A stretch of 64,000 bases of DNA from Lentimicrobiaceae bacterium. GTDB taxonomy: Bacteria > Bacteroidota > Bacteroidia > Bacteroidales > Lentimicrobiaceae. Below the pieces are notes generated by a model, which was given only the letters and a program-made list of their open reading frames with translations, made no database searches and was not told where the DNA came from. Of this stretch, positions 15,784-25,008 are shown one piece after another. Every line of letters starts with the position of its first letter. Positions within the stretch are counted from its first letter, which is position 1. Where the stretch lies: NCBI GenBank assembly GCA_020636745.1, contig JACJXH010000010.1, forward strand, positions 1 through 64,000, given 5' to 3'. A program made the position numbers and the translations under genes.

Positions 15784-16361
15784 CGCTGATCTTTTCCTGA
15801 ATATGTATGGTTGCCCGGCTCCGATTTTTTGATTTTCCAGCATCGGATGGCTTCAGCCAAAGTGCTGTTGCGATTGTCTTTCATAAAGTCGCGGATAAAA
15901 GTGTTGTACTCAAACTGTGGGGCAATCTCGCGGGGCGATGTGTCTGAACGCCTTTCTGCTTCCATCTCTTTCCATTTTTCAAAAGCCTCACCCAGCGTTT
16001 TTCCCTGTGCTGATTTCATCCAGTTCATAAACCTTACATGAAATTTGAATTTGCGGGCTGTTTTTTGCTGAAAAAAACTCCTCACATTTTCAGTGTTTCG
16101 GTAATTGTCAGTAATAATGGTGTTGTCGCTCAGGGGGGCAAGGTTCCAGTTAAACCGCGAGGTTGTCTGATATTCAGGCTGATGTGTCTCTTTTTGACCG
16201 GTTGTGAGGTATGTTTCAATGCGGGAGGCAAGCGCGGTTTTCCCTCCTCTTTTGTCGAGATTTTCAAGCCGGCAAAATTCAACCAAATCCTTTTTATACC
16301 AGTAAGAGTTCCTGAAATCGTGGATGTTTATCTGCCTGTCTAATATGGGTTTGTGTTCCAT
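15780..16361 (-). CDS. SAP-domain / DUF6434-type protein
   Basis: A 193-residue protein with an N-terminal SAP-like helix-turn-helix (YWYKKDLVEFCRLENL then KTALASRIETYL, residues 20-52), a fold that binds DNA in eukaryotic and some bacterial proteins. It continues with a region FNWNLAPLSDNTIITDNYRNTENVRSFF matching DUF6434, and ends with two related helical segments: FMNWMKSAQGKTLGEAFEKWK and FIRDFMKDNRNSTLAEAIRCWK. Those two segments share F..FM...KTL.EA...WK, so they look like an internal repeat. The function is unknown; nucleic-acid binding is an inference from SAP. Coupled to the DUF3781 gene by a 4-base overlap. Confidence 0.72.
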   Translation of the reverse strand: MEHKPILDRQINIHDFRNSYWYKKDLVEFCRLENLDKRGGKTALASRIETYLTTGQKETHQPEYQTTSRFNWNLAPLSDNTIITDNYRNTENVRSFFQQKTARKFKFHVRFMNWMKSAQGKTLGEAFEKWKEMEAERRSDTSPREIAPQFEYNTFIRDFMKDNRNSTLAEAIRCWKIKKSEPGNHTYSGKDQR

Positions 16362-16385
16362 AGGATGGATGGGTTGCTGTGGCGC

Positions 16386-17153
16386 TTATTCCTGAAGCCA
16401 GTCTTTGAACGATTTGGCATTGTCTTTACTTATAAGTATTTCAGGGTGATCGACGGTTAAAATGAGTTTCAAACGTCCGCCAAAATAATTCTCAATTTCT
16501 TTAAGATACTTTTTGTGAATGATAAACTGCCGGTTGGCCCTGAAAAAATGCCTGGCTGGAAGCTTTTCCTGAATCTGATTTAAACTTTCGTTCAGCAGCC
16601 ACCTGTTGCGGTCGTCATGTGCAAAAACCGACTGGTAATCAAGGCTGAAATAGGCGATATCCTCGCTTTTTATTAGGCGAATCTTCTCTTTAAAGTAAGT
16701 TAAAAAGGTGGGAAAACTTACCTGTTGGTGGAGATTTTGTATGATTTGAGCATAAATATTCGGGGGCATTGACAATGCGCTGTTTTGAAAAATCTGTTTG
16801 TATTTGCGCACTGCATTTTCTAAATCCTGTAAAGCAAAAGGTTTTAAAATGTAATCAATGCCATAACTTTTAAAAGCTTTCATTAAATATTCATCAAAAG
16901 CCGTTATAAAAATTACAGGTTTTTGAGGCTCTGTTTGCTCAAATATTTCGAAAGCGATGCCGTCAAGTAACTGGATATCTGAAAATATCAAATCGTAGGC
17001 CGATGAAGAATTCGATGAAAACCAGTCTGTGGCTTGTTTTACGCTGTTTAATTCTGATATCACCTCAACAGAATCAGTCAATTCGCTCAAAAGACGTTTC
17101 AACCGTTTAATGGCCAGAGGCTCATCTTCAATAATTACGACTTTCAGTATCAT
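16386..17153 (-). CDS. LytTR-type response regulator
   Basis: A 255-residue regulator. Residues 1-120 are a receiver domain with Asp9-Glu-Asp acidic pocket (IIEDEPL), phosphorylation site Asp59 (FSDIQLLDGI), Thr84 (FITAFDEYL) and Lys104 (ILKPF). The C-terminal ~100 residues form a LytTR DNA-binding domain (KIRLIKSEDIAYFSLDYQSVF then FFRANRQFIIHKKYLKEIENY). This class usually activates a few nearby genes. Its start overlaps the stop of the kinase by 4 bases, so the two form a partner pair. No obvious regulated target is next to it apart from the esterase upstream. Confidence 0.95.
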   Translation of the reverse strand: MILKVVIIEDEPLAIKRLKRLLSELTDSVEVISELNSVKQATDWFSSNSSSAYDLIFSDIQLLDGIAFEIFEQTEPQKPVIFITAFDEYLMKAFKSYGIDYILKPFALQDLENAVRKYKQIFQNSALSMPPNIYAQIIQNLHQQVSFPTFLTYFKEKIRLIKSEDIAYFSLDYQSVFAHDDRNRWLLNESLNQIQEKLPARHFFRANRQFIIHKKYLKEIENYFGGRLKLILTVDHPEILISKDNAKSFKDWLQE

Positions 17154-18160
17154 GCCTGGTCCGATTTGCTTAAAGGTATGGCTACTTCAAAAACGGTGTC
17201 ACTTTGGTTAACCGTGATGCTTTTCTGAAGCAGAAGTTCACACTTTTTATTGATATTTTCCAGCCCGTAGCCGAGTTTGTTTACTTCAAAACTTTTCTTC
17301 CTGTTTATTTTGTTGCTGAATTTCAGGTAATTGTCATCATCAGTAACCGAAACATTGATTTCCATTTCGCTGATGTTGTTATGCTTTACGATGTTTTCCA
17401 AAACAATAAGTGAGCAAAGCGAAGGAACTAAAAAAGGAAGGTTGCGGTCAAAATGATAGGTGATGGTGATGGCATTTTCAAACCTGATTTTCAACAGATA
17501 GATGTATGTATTGATAAACTGAATTTCATCCTTGAGCGACACAAAATGATTTTGCTGGTTTGAAAGCACATATCTAAAAAATTGTGACAACTGCTGGATG
17601 TATTCATCACTTTTTTTGAGGTCTGATTGAATGAGCTCAGATAATACATTCAGACTATTAAAGAAAAAATGAGGCTGAAGTTGTGCCGTTAATCCTTTCA
17701 ACTGCAATTGCAGACTTTCGTTTTCAAGATCCTTTATTTTTAAAATATTGTTGTAATGGAGCTTGTTTTTTGCCAGAAACGCTACAATGAAATAGGTTGC
17801 AATGATGATAATGAGGCTGCGGACTATATCAATGGACAATTTGATGAAAATGGGGGGGCCGTCAGGCTGAATATAGGTCCAGAAAGGGATTCTTATCAAT
17901 AAATTTAACCCAAACAAAAGCAGGTTCATAAGAATTACATAACAGGCAAACTTGAGTGATGAAAACGATTTTTCGTGAAATTGGTTCTGAAACTTAAGAT
18001 TGACAGATGTAATGATAAATGTGGTGAAGATCAGTAAGCATTTATCCACAATATCAGGCCATTGATGGTGGTCTATCAATAGCAAAACAGGAGACAGGGA
18101 CAACAGAAATGTGATGACTCCTGAGAAAATGAGGTTGTATGTAAGGTTTTGCCTGGACAT
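17150..18160 (-). CDS. LytS/YehU-type sensor histidine kinase
   Basis: A 336-residue membrane kinase. Residues 1-135 contain four hydrophobic segments, a short coiled coil follows (NNILKIKDLENESLQLQLKGL), and the phospho-acceptor is His164 in LQPHFFFNSLNVLSEL, the mark of the His_kinase (PF06580) group. The ATP-binding part is compact, with LENIVKHN (N-box) and GYGLENINKKCELL (G-box). It hands phosphate to the LytTR regulator encoded right behind it. The signal is not deducible from the short extracellular loops. Confidence 0.93.
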   Translation of the reverse strand: MSRQNLTYNLIFSGVITFLLSLSPVLLLIDHHQWPDIVDKCLLIFTTFIITSVNLKFQNQFHEKSFSSLKFACYVILMNLLLFGLNLLIRIPFWTYIQPDGPPIFIKLSIDIVRSLIIIIATYFIVAFLAKNKLHYNNILKIKDLENESLQLQLKGLTAQLQPHFFFNSLNVLSELIQSDLKKSDEYIQQLSQFFRYVLSNQQNHFVSLKDEIQFINTYIYLLKIRFENAITITYHFDRNLPFLVPSLCSLIVLENIVKHNNISEMEINVSVTDDDNYLKFSNKINRKKSFEVNKLGYGLENINKKCELLLQKSITVNQSDTVFEVAIPLSKSDQA

Positions 18161-18168
18161 AAAAAAAA

Positions 18169-18193
18169 CTGCAAGATAATGAAATCTTGCAGT
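18169..18193 (-). terminator. Terminator of the esterase gene, at the kinase start
   Basis: ACTGCAAGAT and ATCTTGCAGT form a perfect 10-bp stem with a 5-base loop, followed on the minus strand by eight Ts. It lies between the esterase stop (18207) and the kinase start codon (18160), so it separates the two transcripts or leaves limited read-through. Confidence 0.85.
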
Positions 18194-18206
18194 TATGTTA
18201 AGGTGA

Positions 18207-19139
18207 TTACTTTAAATTTGAGTTGAAGAAAGCAATGGCTTTATTCAGGTTTTCAGTTGTGCTGAACTGGGCGCCTCCGTGGCCTGCACCGTTCAAAAGT
18301 TCGTAGCTTACTTTGCTGTCGCCCAGCACACTTCTCAGAGAATTGTAAAAATTGAGGCTTTGCGTGTAAGGGATTAGCGGATCGGCGCTGCCAACCTGAA
18401 TCCAGAATGGAGGGTCGTTTTCATCAATATATGTGGCCGGATTGGCTTTGCTCACAATGGCAATATTGGCGGGGTCGTTGGCATCAACGCCCACATACTG
18501 CGATTCATTATCGACATTGTAAGTAGACGAAAAACCAAGGGCTAAGCCTTCTGAAACCATAGATGCAAAGTTAATGGGGCCAAACCAGTCAATGGTTGCC
18601 TGTACCCTTGATGAGGTGCTTAAATAATCACCCTGGGTTCCTTCCAGGTAGGTGTCGTCGCCCGAAGTGCCAAGCATTGCTGACAGATTTCCGCCTGAAG
18701 ATGCGCCCCACGAACCAATTTTGTCGGGGTTAATACGGTAGGTGGCTGCATTGGCACGTACAAACCTTACAGCAGCTTTACAATCATGAACAGCCGCCGG
18801 AAAAATGGCTTCGCCGCTCAAACGGTAGTTGATGGTGATGGCCACATAGCCATTGGCTGTTAACAACGCTGCATTGGCCGCATCCATGGCTTTGTCGCCC
18901 GCTCTGAATGCTCCGCCGTGAATCAAAACAACAGCAGGAAAGGGGCCTTCACCGGCTGGAATATAAATGTCCATTTTTTGTGCGCTGGAAGTAGTGGCAT
19001 AAGCAACATCCTTGAGGGTTTGTGCTTCGGTAGTGGAGGGCGTTGCTGGTGTATCATCACTATTGTCATCATTTGAGCAAGACACTAAACTCATAAGAGT
19101 TAATGTAACCAACAAAGTTGCAAATCTTAGTTTTTTCAT
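18207..19139 (-). CDS. Lipoprotein alpha/beta hydrolase (carboxylesterase-like)
   Basis: A 310-residue lipoprotein: signal with LMSLVSC lipobox, Cys21 lipidated. The rest is a hormone-sensitive-lipase/BD-FAE-like hydrolase. The oxyanion motif HGGAFRAGD is at residues 75-82, nucleophile Ser147 in GSWGASSGGNL, and the probable Asp253 (GSADPLIPY) and His287 (GAGHGG) complete the triad. Such enzymes deacylate acetylated or feruloylated sugars and small esters. Because no polysaccharide locus is nearby, the substrate is not known. The short linker after the cysteine is Asp/Thr-rich. It is monocistronic, with a clear terminator. Confidence 0.9.
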   Translation of the reverse strand: MKKLRFATLLVTLTLMSLVSCSNDDNSDDTPATPSTTEAQTLKDVAYATTSSAQKMDIYIPAGEGPFPAVVLIHGGAFRAGDKAMDAANAALLTANGYVAITINYRLSGEAIFPAAVHDCKAAVRFVRANAATYRINPDKIGSWGASSGGNLSAMLGTSGDDTYLEGTQGDYLSTSSRVQATIDWFGPINFASMVSEGLALGFSSTYNVDNESQYVGVDANDPANIAIVSKANPATYIDENDPPFWIQVGSADPLIPYTQSLNFYNSLRSVLGDSKVSYELLNGAGHGGAQFSTTENLNKAIAFFNSNLK

Positions 19140-19417
19140 TTTTAGTAAAACTGTTTGTTAATAATGCAGCAAAGGTATAGCCGCCACACAGGAGCTGTTG
19201 TGTAAAAATGAACGAAACGGAATTTTAGGCCATAAAGCCGAATGGTGCGGATTAAAAGTACAGGATGCTTGCTGACTTATGGCTGCATCAGCGGGATACA
19301 TCTGTCGGCAGTGCCTTTTCAGCTCGCTAAGCTTCTGTGCGTCAGAAAATCAATGAAGAATCAAAAGGGCTTTACGGGTTGTGGAAGGCGTTTTCAACAG
19401 GTTTATCAGAAACAGTA

Positions 19418-20389
19418 TTATTCCACAAATATTCCTGATAATAAATCCTCCATGTCCTTCAGGTTGTTGTCGTAGTTTTCAGGGGTGGTCATGACAATGA
19501 ATTGCAAAATACCCCAATCGCCCGCATAGTAGTAGTTATAATACTTATATGTATCTCCGTCTATTTTGCAGGAAATTTTCATGCATAGCATTTCTTTCCC
19601 GTTTACATTTCTTAATCCGGTTGATTCTGTTCTTGTTTCTTTAGACGCTTTAGACATATTGTAAATGGCGGCTGCTTTTAATTGCTGAATAGTAAAAATT
19701 TCGGTTTCAGCTATCAGCACGGCATAAACCTCCTGGTTTTTACTCGAAAATGTCAGGTCAGCTATCGGATTTACAGTTTCATTCGGTACGATATCCCATT
19801 TTTGGGCATCGTAATGAACCGAGTATTTGTATTCAGGGCTTCCCTGGGTCATGGTTCTGTTTGATTTTGCGCACAAAATTTTCTTTTTCGTGTCGTAATC
19901 GTATTTTTCGTCAGGGTTGTAAAAGTCGTCGTATGTTAATTCCTTTCCGGAGTATTTTTCAATCAGGGGGGCTATTCTTGCCTGTATTTTTTCAATATTC
20001 CCCGTGGCCCAGTTTTGCCCGGCTTTCATGCTTAATTCAGTCAACACCGGCATGGTTTCAATTATTTTCTTTCCTGCAGGAGACTGGTAAATTTCAATGA
20101 TGGATTTTATCTCTTCATGGGTGTATAATTTGTCATAAATATGCGCAATGCTATCGATTAAATCGCCCATGCCTTCATTGATAACAACTTGCAGTGTATC
20201 CCATACCCCCGGAATATCATCGCTATTGTCAGCTTTATAAATGGAGATGATTTGGCTGGCGATCTGATTTCCGGTCTTGTCTGCTCCGGTCAAATCCAGT
20301 AACATCCTGATGTCATCCATTTTTGAATTCTGTCCATTTGAAATGGAAATCAGCGCAAATGCGAATAATAAAAGGGCAATTTTTTTCAT
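19418..20389 (-). CDS. DUF2059 secreted protein
   Basis: A 323-residue exported protein with signal peptide MKKIALLLFAFALISISNGQ. Residues 25-150 carry the DUF2059 helical domain (IRMLLDLTGADK, then YTHEEIKSIIEIYQSPAGKKIIETMP, a conserved block). The C-terminal half is a beta-rich region (YKYSVHYDAQKWDIVP) with a PsbP/MOG1-like feel, ending in a lone YYYAGDWGILQFIVMT strand. The family role is unknown. It has its own transcription region on both sides, 210 bases to the T9SS gene upstream and 280 bases to the esterase. Confidence 0.8.
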   Translation of the reverse strand: MKKIALLLFAFALISISNGQNSKMDDIRMLLDLTGADKTGNQIASQIISIYKADNSDDIPGVWDTLQVVINEGMGDLIDSIAHIYDKLYTHEEIKSIIEIYQSPAGKKIIETMPVLTELSMKAGQNWATGNIEKIQARIAPLIEKYSGKELTYDDFYNPDEKYDYDTKKKILCAKSNRTMTQGSPEYKYSVHYDAQKWDIVPNETVNPIADLTFSSKNQEVYAVLIAETEIFTIQQLKAAAIYNMSKASKETRTESTGLRNVNGKEMLCMKISCKIDGDTYKYYNYYYAGDWGILQFIVMTTPENYDNNLKDMEDLLSGIFVE

Positions 20390-20599
20390 TTTTTGGGTAT
20401 AAGTTAATTAAAGTAAGAGGCTGATGTTTTATTTTATGATTGTGTGTTATATCAGGTAAATCAACGGGGGCAAGGTTTATAAATGACAGATGCTTTTTAA
20501 AATATCATGACTATCCGGGCAATTACTTATGAAATGTCCCATGATTCTTCAGGCAACCTTAGGCTCTCGCAGTGTTCAGGTATTGCTGGCAAATATAAA

Positions 20600-21520
20600 T
20601 CATTGTTTTATAAATTTTCTGTATAGTTTTTTATCTGCAAAGGCAATTTCAACCATATAAATGCCGGCAATAAGTTTTTCGATATTAAATTCAGTTTCGG
20701 GATGGAGAAATTCTCTTCTGAGAACTGCTTGTCCTTGTGAGTTATATATAGTTACCAGGCCATTATGAGCTTGAGTATTTGTTTTTAATTGAATGGTTGT
20801 TGAAGCAGGATTGGGAAACAAGCTAAAATCGTTTCCCAAAGTTTCGTTAAGTCCGACCGGGAGCATATAATGACAAGAGTCTTCACCATTGGGTGAGTTT
20901 ATAAAGCAGGTAAGGGTGTCGGTAAAACAGAGGGTATAGTATGTCCATTCAAATTCGTAAGTATACGGAATAAATAAATCCTTGATACTTCCAATTCCCT
21001 CAATCCAATAATCGTAAGAAAACAATCCACTTTGCTCAATCTGGTATCTTTTACGATAATGATTTCCCAATAGAACAGAGTCAATCCCTGTGACAGTTAT
21101 TTGGTTAAAGTCAGGATTAATGGGAAGCTGCATGCCAACAGTGAGGTTATGAAAGGTGTAAAGTAAATGTTCTGAAGTGTCATTCGGAAAACTAACCGGT
21201 CCCGGCAAATTCAGGGATGTGGCCACAGGGAAAAAATAAATTTCCTTGTTGTCGTTTTCTCTTAGTCCGCCTAAATATTCAGGCTGATAACCCGGGAAGT
21301 CCACATTGTTAAAATAAACTTTTTTGTATGATATCCCTTTTAAGGTGGTGTCGCCTTCGAGCATGTAACTGGAGTTAAACAGGTAAAAGTCATTGGCTGA
21401 CCATTGATGCCAGAACAGGCAATTCCATTCAGCGGTATCCGTTGGAAAGGGAGCATAGGTCTGACTGTTCAGGTGGCTCATCATGAAAAGTGCCAGTATA
21501 AAAGTCAATGTCTTTTTCAT
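20600..21520 (-). CDS. T9SS type A sorting-domain protein, unknown
   Basis: A 306-residue secreted protein, signal MKKTLTFILALFMMSHLNSQ. The central part (residues 22-225) is rich in aromatic residues and lacks a family I know (CLFWHQWSANDFYLF, WIEGIGSIKDLF). The latter phrase, an asymmetric EGIGS motif, recurs in Bacteroidota secreted proteins of unknown function. The C-terminus from NDFSLFPNPASTTIQL to KLYRKFIKQ is a T9SS type A sorting signal. It shares the sorting domain, but not the body, with the other three T9SS proteins in this window. Confidence 0.8.
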   Translation of the reverse strand: MKKTLTFILALFMMSHLNSQTYAPFPTDTAEWNCLFWHQWSANDFYLFNSSYMLEGDTTLKGISYKKVYFNNVDFPGYQPEYLGGLRENDNKEIYFFPVATSLNLPGPVSFPNDTSEHLLYTFHNLTVGMQLPINPDFNQITVTGIDSVLLGNHYRKRYQIEQSGLFSYDYWIEGIGSIKDLFIPYTYEFEWTYYTLCFTDTLTCFINSPNGEDSCHYMLPVGLNETLGNDFSLFPNPASTTIQLKTNTQAHNGLVTIYNSQGQAVLRREFLHPETEFNIEKLIAGIYMVEIAFADKKLYRKFIKQ

Positions 21521-21664
21521 GGGATAGGGATGAAAGTGTAACTTTTAAACTTATAAAGATATAAAAAGATGATTGATAAGTAAATGCCGAATAGCTGTAA
21601 TGTTATTGCTTTCGACAACTTTCTGTATAAAAGCAGGTAAAATGTTTATTTTAAACCTTATTCG

Positions 21665-22060
21665 CTACCCGATAAGCCACCGAATGGCTGCATGTTCTGT
21701 GGAAAAAGCTTTGATTTCAAAGCCTGTTTGGGCATACAATTTATCCTCAAACAGGATGGCCACAACAGTTGTAAAGGGATTGTCAACAATCAGTGCTTCT
21801 TTTTTGCCCTTCAACAATGCTTTGTGCGCAATCAGAAATTGGTCAATGGCCTTTGTTTCATCAATGCTGAAGTTAAACGTTGCACCCCGGTAATCGGCAA
21901 GCAGGTGGAATTCCTGTTGAGTAAATTCGTCAATGTTTAATATTTCTGTCCATGCTTCTCCCAGTTCTTTTCTGGGGATATTGCCGGTGTGCCGGTAACG
22001 GATAATTTTAAGTTTGTCGTCGACACTTATTGTGTAGTTTTTCATGCCATCCTGCGCCAT
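21665..22060 (-). CDS. SpoIIAA/STAS-like small protein
   Basis: A 131-residue soluble protein. The pattern of strand, RHTGNIPRKELGEAWTEI helix, and FHLLADYRGATFNFSIDE resembles the STAS-like SpoIIAA fold seen in many Bacteroidota proteins of unknown role, with a C-terminal VVAILFEDKLYAQTGFEIKAF and STEHAAIRWLIG. No phosphorylatable serine can be named. A second start at 22045 (MKNYTISVDDK) is equally possible. It is monocistronic, with 400 bases of non-coding DNA upstream. Confidence 0.6.
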   Translation of the reverse strand: MAQDGMKNYTISVDDKLKIIRYRHTGNIPRKELGEAWTEILNIDEFTQQEFHLLADYRGATFNFSIDETKAIDQFLIAHKALLKGKKEALIVDNPFTTVVAILFEDKLYAQTGFEIKAFSTEHAAIRWLIG

Positions 22061-22466
22061 AAACTCTTTTTATTGAAAAATGCACACTATGTATTCTGTA
22101 AAATGATATTTACTGTTCCAAGGTTAAAGGAAAAATATTTTTTAGCGAATGTAATTAGTTTAGGCTATCGAAAAGCAGATATGAAAAAAAATTTATGATA
22201 GTGTCGCAGAGTGGAAAAATATTTTACTTGCAATTGAAATGGGCACATGATTCAAATCAGCTGATGAGTTCAGCCTTTCACAGGGGAATTGTTTTTAATA
22301 GCAGGCATCTATCCGCCAGATAATCACTGATGGCTTCGGCGCTTTAACTGATAAATTCTGAAAAGATGGCAATTTTGCTTTTTTTTGGGGGAAGGATGTT
22401 TGTATGGTAAAATTTCAAAGTGTCAGACACTGAATCAATCAGAGTACATGCCCTGGCATCGGTTAT
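22061..22466. other. Non-coding gap, nothing recognised
   Basis: About 400 bases between two minus-strand genes. It is AT-rich, without a hairpin of note, a repeat or a coding frame with recognisable features. It should hold the promoter of the STAS-like gene and the end of the coiled-coil gene transcript. Confidence 0.4.
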
Positions 22467-23300
22467 TTAATTGTCGGCTTCTCCGGGCAAAACATCGTAT
22501 AACTCCAGATAGTCAGTTAAAAATTCACTGAGTATTACCAGCCCGGATTGATAAATCAAGGGAGCATTTTGTTGACAAATCTCCTCTTTGGAAAGAAGTG
22601 AGCTTTCCATTAGCTCAAAAACGGTAAGCCTTTCATGGATAAAGACGATATCTCTCAGATTGTTGTATTGAAATGTGAGTTTTTGAAGCATTGCAGAAGA
22701 AACTACTTCACAGTATTCACGCTTGATTTTTTCAAGCTGTTGGCGGCCTTCATCTGTAAGGTTGTGATTGCTGTTACAGCAGGTGATATAAACATCCTGA
22801 CGCTTGTCAGACTTTATTTTCAGCGCTTTATACTTTACCTCGCTGAATTTTTCTGTCAGTTCAAGCAGTTGTTGGTGGTAACTGTCAAGCTGTAGCGAAA
22901 GCCTGAGCTTTTCATCTTTTATTCTTAAGTGGTTTTGTGCAATAGCATGGTCTGTTTGCGATTGCCTGGCCTCTACATCAGCCCAAAAGGCTTGCTGTTC
23001 GGCATCTGTAAGCTTTTCTGTTTTTTTGAGTTCGTCATCAGAAGGAAAGGTGGCCTGTAACTTCAGGTATGCTTTTTCACGGACCAACTTCCCTTCTTCT
23101 TTCGATGTGTTTATCTCTTCTGCCAGCTTATCAAGCATGGCATGGATGATGTTTCTGCTATCTGCAAAAGCTTCAGGCTGATTACACAGCAAGACTTCAG
23201 GAAGCACAGGTATTTGCCCGTACATGGAATCAGTCAGGCTTTGCTGAGCAAAAAGCGCAGGTGCCGCCATCAGCAGCACAGGAAGCAGAGCATGTTTCAT
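22467..23300 (-). CDS. Exported coiled-coil protein of unknown function
   Basis: A 277-residue protein with a signal peptide (MKHALLPVLLMAAPALFAQQ). It is mostly helical, with charged coiled-coil segments from residue 45 to 160 and again at 185-215. A CCNSNHNLTDEGRQQLEKIK segment near residue 174 has the only double cysteine. I recognise no family. It starts 2 bases after the stop of the OmpA-like gene, so the two are one transcript and the protein may work at the cell envelope with it. Periplasmic or outer-membrane-linked is likely, but a role is not shown. Confidence 0.72.
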   Translation of the reverse strand: MKHALLPVLLMAAPALFAQQSLTDSMYGQIPVLPEVLLCNQPEAFADSRNIIHAMLDKLAEEINTSKEEGKLVREKAYLKLQATFPSDDELKKTEKLTDAEQQAFWADVEARQSQTDHAIAQNHLRIKDEKLRLSLQLDSYHQQLLELTEKFSEVKYKALKIKSDKRQDVYITCCNSNHNLTDEGRQQLEKIKREYCEVVSSAMLQKLTFQYNNLRDIVFIHERLTVFELMESSLLSKEEICQQNAPLIYQSGLVILSEFLTDYLELYDVLPGEADN

Positions 23301-23302
23301 TA

Positions 23303-24388
23303 TCAGAGTTTTATAAACTCAACTCTTCTGTTTTTGGCTTTGTTTTCAACTGAGTTATTGGCTGCCACAGGTTCGGTTTCGCCTTTGCCATTGGTTTCAA
23401 TTCTACCGGCATCAATATTAAACTCTTTTACCAGGTATTGTTTCACACTGGCAGCTCTTCTTTTCGACAGGTCGAGGTTTGAATCGTCGTTTCCGTCGCT
23501 ATCGGTGTGGCCGGTAATTTGAATACGCACAGTGGGATTTTCGTTGAGCACAGTGGCAATGTCTTTGATGGTGGCATAGGATTCCGGTTTAACTATGTCT
23601 TTGCCGGAATCGAAATAAATGCCATAAGAAACCAGTTTGCCTTCGGTGAGCAGTTTGCTGCGGGTGTCTGGGGCTGCTGAGGTAATTCTAATATTGCTGA
23701 TGTAAGGCAGGCTGGCCCTGTCCCAGCCCGAAAAGCGGAAGCGGTTGAATTTTGTATCCTTGTGAATATTGGTATTCATATCCAAAACTTTCTGGCCCAT
23801 ATGATAGATGCGTAACCTGCGGTTTTGAACCCAGAAAATAACATGATTGACTTTTTCAAGTTGAACAGTGGCTTTGGAAGCCTGTCCGGTAAGGCTATTC
23901 GCGTCTTCGGTAATATTGTCGTAACCATTGGTTTCCCACATTTCGGGGCCGAGGGTAATGTGAATTCCTTTTTCACCGGGATAAAGGTCGTCAGTAAGTT
24001 CCAGGTTCTCAGAGTCCTGATATAATGTTAGGATAATTCCACTGTAATAGTCAGCATCAGGAATGATGTCAAACTCCATGATGAAGTTGGTTGGTAATTG
24101 AATGGGTTGGGTGTAGCAGTACACGGCGTTGTCACCATTCAGATGCAGCCATTTGCCCCCGGCAATGCTAACGGTTTTGATTTCACCGCTGCCATTGCTG
24201 GTCCATAAAGCCGGAAAATCGCCAATGTTATCCTGCGAAAAATCTTCAAAAAACAGCAGTTGATCGCCTGGTATAAAATCATAATTGGTAAAAGACTCAA
24301 ACCTGGCATTGTTACTATCTTGAGCGAAAACAGGGACTGATAGCCATAGAATGCCAATCAATGCCAGGTTTAGAAATCTGATTTTCAT
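23303..24388 (-). CDS. OmpA-family protein with N-terminal lectin-like domain
   Basis: A 361-residue exported protein. The signal peptide is MKIRFLNLALIGILWLSVPVFAQ. Residues 35-220 form a beta-sandwich domain similar to concanavalin/laminin-G-like or DUF1080 modules (LLFFEDFSQDNIGDFPALW, then MEFDIIPDADYYSGIIL). The C-terminal ~120 residues are the OmpA peptidoglycan-binding domain with VSYGIYFDSGKDIVKPES, TGHTDSDGNDDSNLDLSKRR and NRRVEF. It probably links the outer membrane to the cell wall. The following coiled-coil gene lies 2 bases away and is likely co-expressed. Confidence 0.9.
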   Translation of the reverse strand: MKIRFLNLALIGILWLSVPVFAQDSNNARFESFTNYDFIPGDQLLFFEDFSQDNIGDFPALWTSNGSGEIKTVSIAGGKWLHLNGDNAVYCYTQPIQLPTNFIMEFDIIPDADYYSGIILTLYQDSENLELTDDLYPGEKGIHITLGPEMWETNGYDNITEDANSLTGQASKATVQLEKVNHVIFWVQNRRLRIYHMGQKVLDMNTNIHKDTKFNRFRFSGWDRASLPYISNIRITSAAPDTRSKLLTEGKLVSYGIYFDSGKDIVKPESYATIKDIATVLNENPTVRIQITGHTDSDGNDDSNLDLSKRRAASVKQYLVKEFNIDAGRIETNGKGETEPVAANNSVENKAKNRRVEFIKL

Positions 24389-25008
24389 AAGGACCTCCGT
24401 TTTTTTTGATGATGAGTGTTTGTTTGAATGAAGACTGCCGCAATGATTATAGCATGCTGATTTTTGTCTATCAATTGAATAAATATGCTAAATCCGGCTT
24501 TTGGATGTGCTAATATAAGAATAATCTAAATATTCATATGGTAAGGTAATGTTAAAATAATCAAAAGTATGTGATTTTAATATCGCTCCGATATTTATAA
24601 ATATATATATTAATGCATGTGATAATGGGGGGATTATGAATGGCCTGCCCGTGTTAGTACATGTAAAAGTGCTGTTTTCCCCTTGAACATTTGATTATCG
24701 GGGGTGATTGAGTAGTCGTTATAATATGGCGATATACGCATATAATTGATAAGATTTGATTTACTGTTGATAATAAAATTTTTTATTTGCGATAATTGTA
24801 AATACTTTTACAGTTTGGTTCAGTTATCTGGTTATTGAACAGCTTATTGATTTTAAGTTTGAATGAGGTCTAATGATGGCTGATTCCCGTGGAAACGGAA
24901 GGAAGTATATTGCACACACAACAGGTTGTAACTGACAGATGTTGTTTTTTGGCTTAACAATTTAAATTTATTGTACTCTCTCTTCAGGGTATAAAAAGGC
25001 AGAACAAA
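24389..25008. other. 620-bp divergent promoter region, otherwise featureless
   Basis: Very AT-rich DNA between the minus-strand OmpA-like gene and the plus-strand kinase, which must contain promoters in both directions. No repeat, RNA gene or reading frame of note was seen. Confidence 0.5.
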
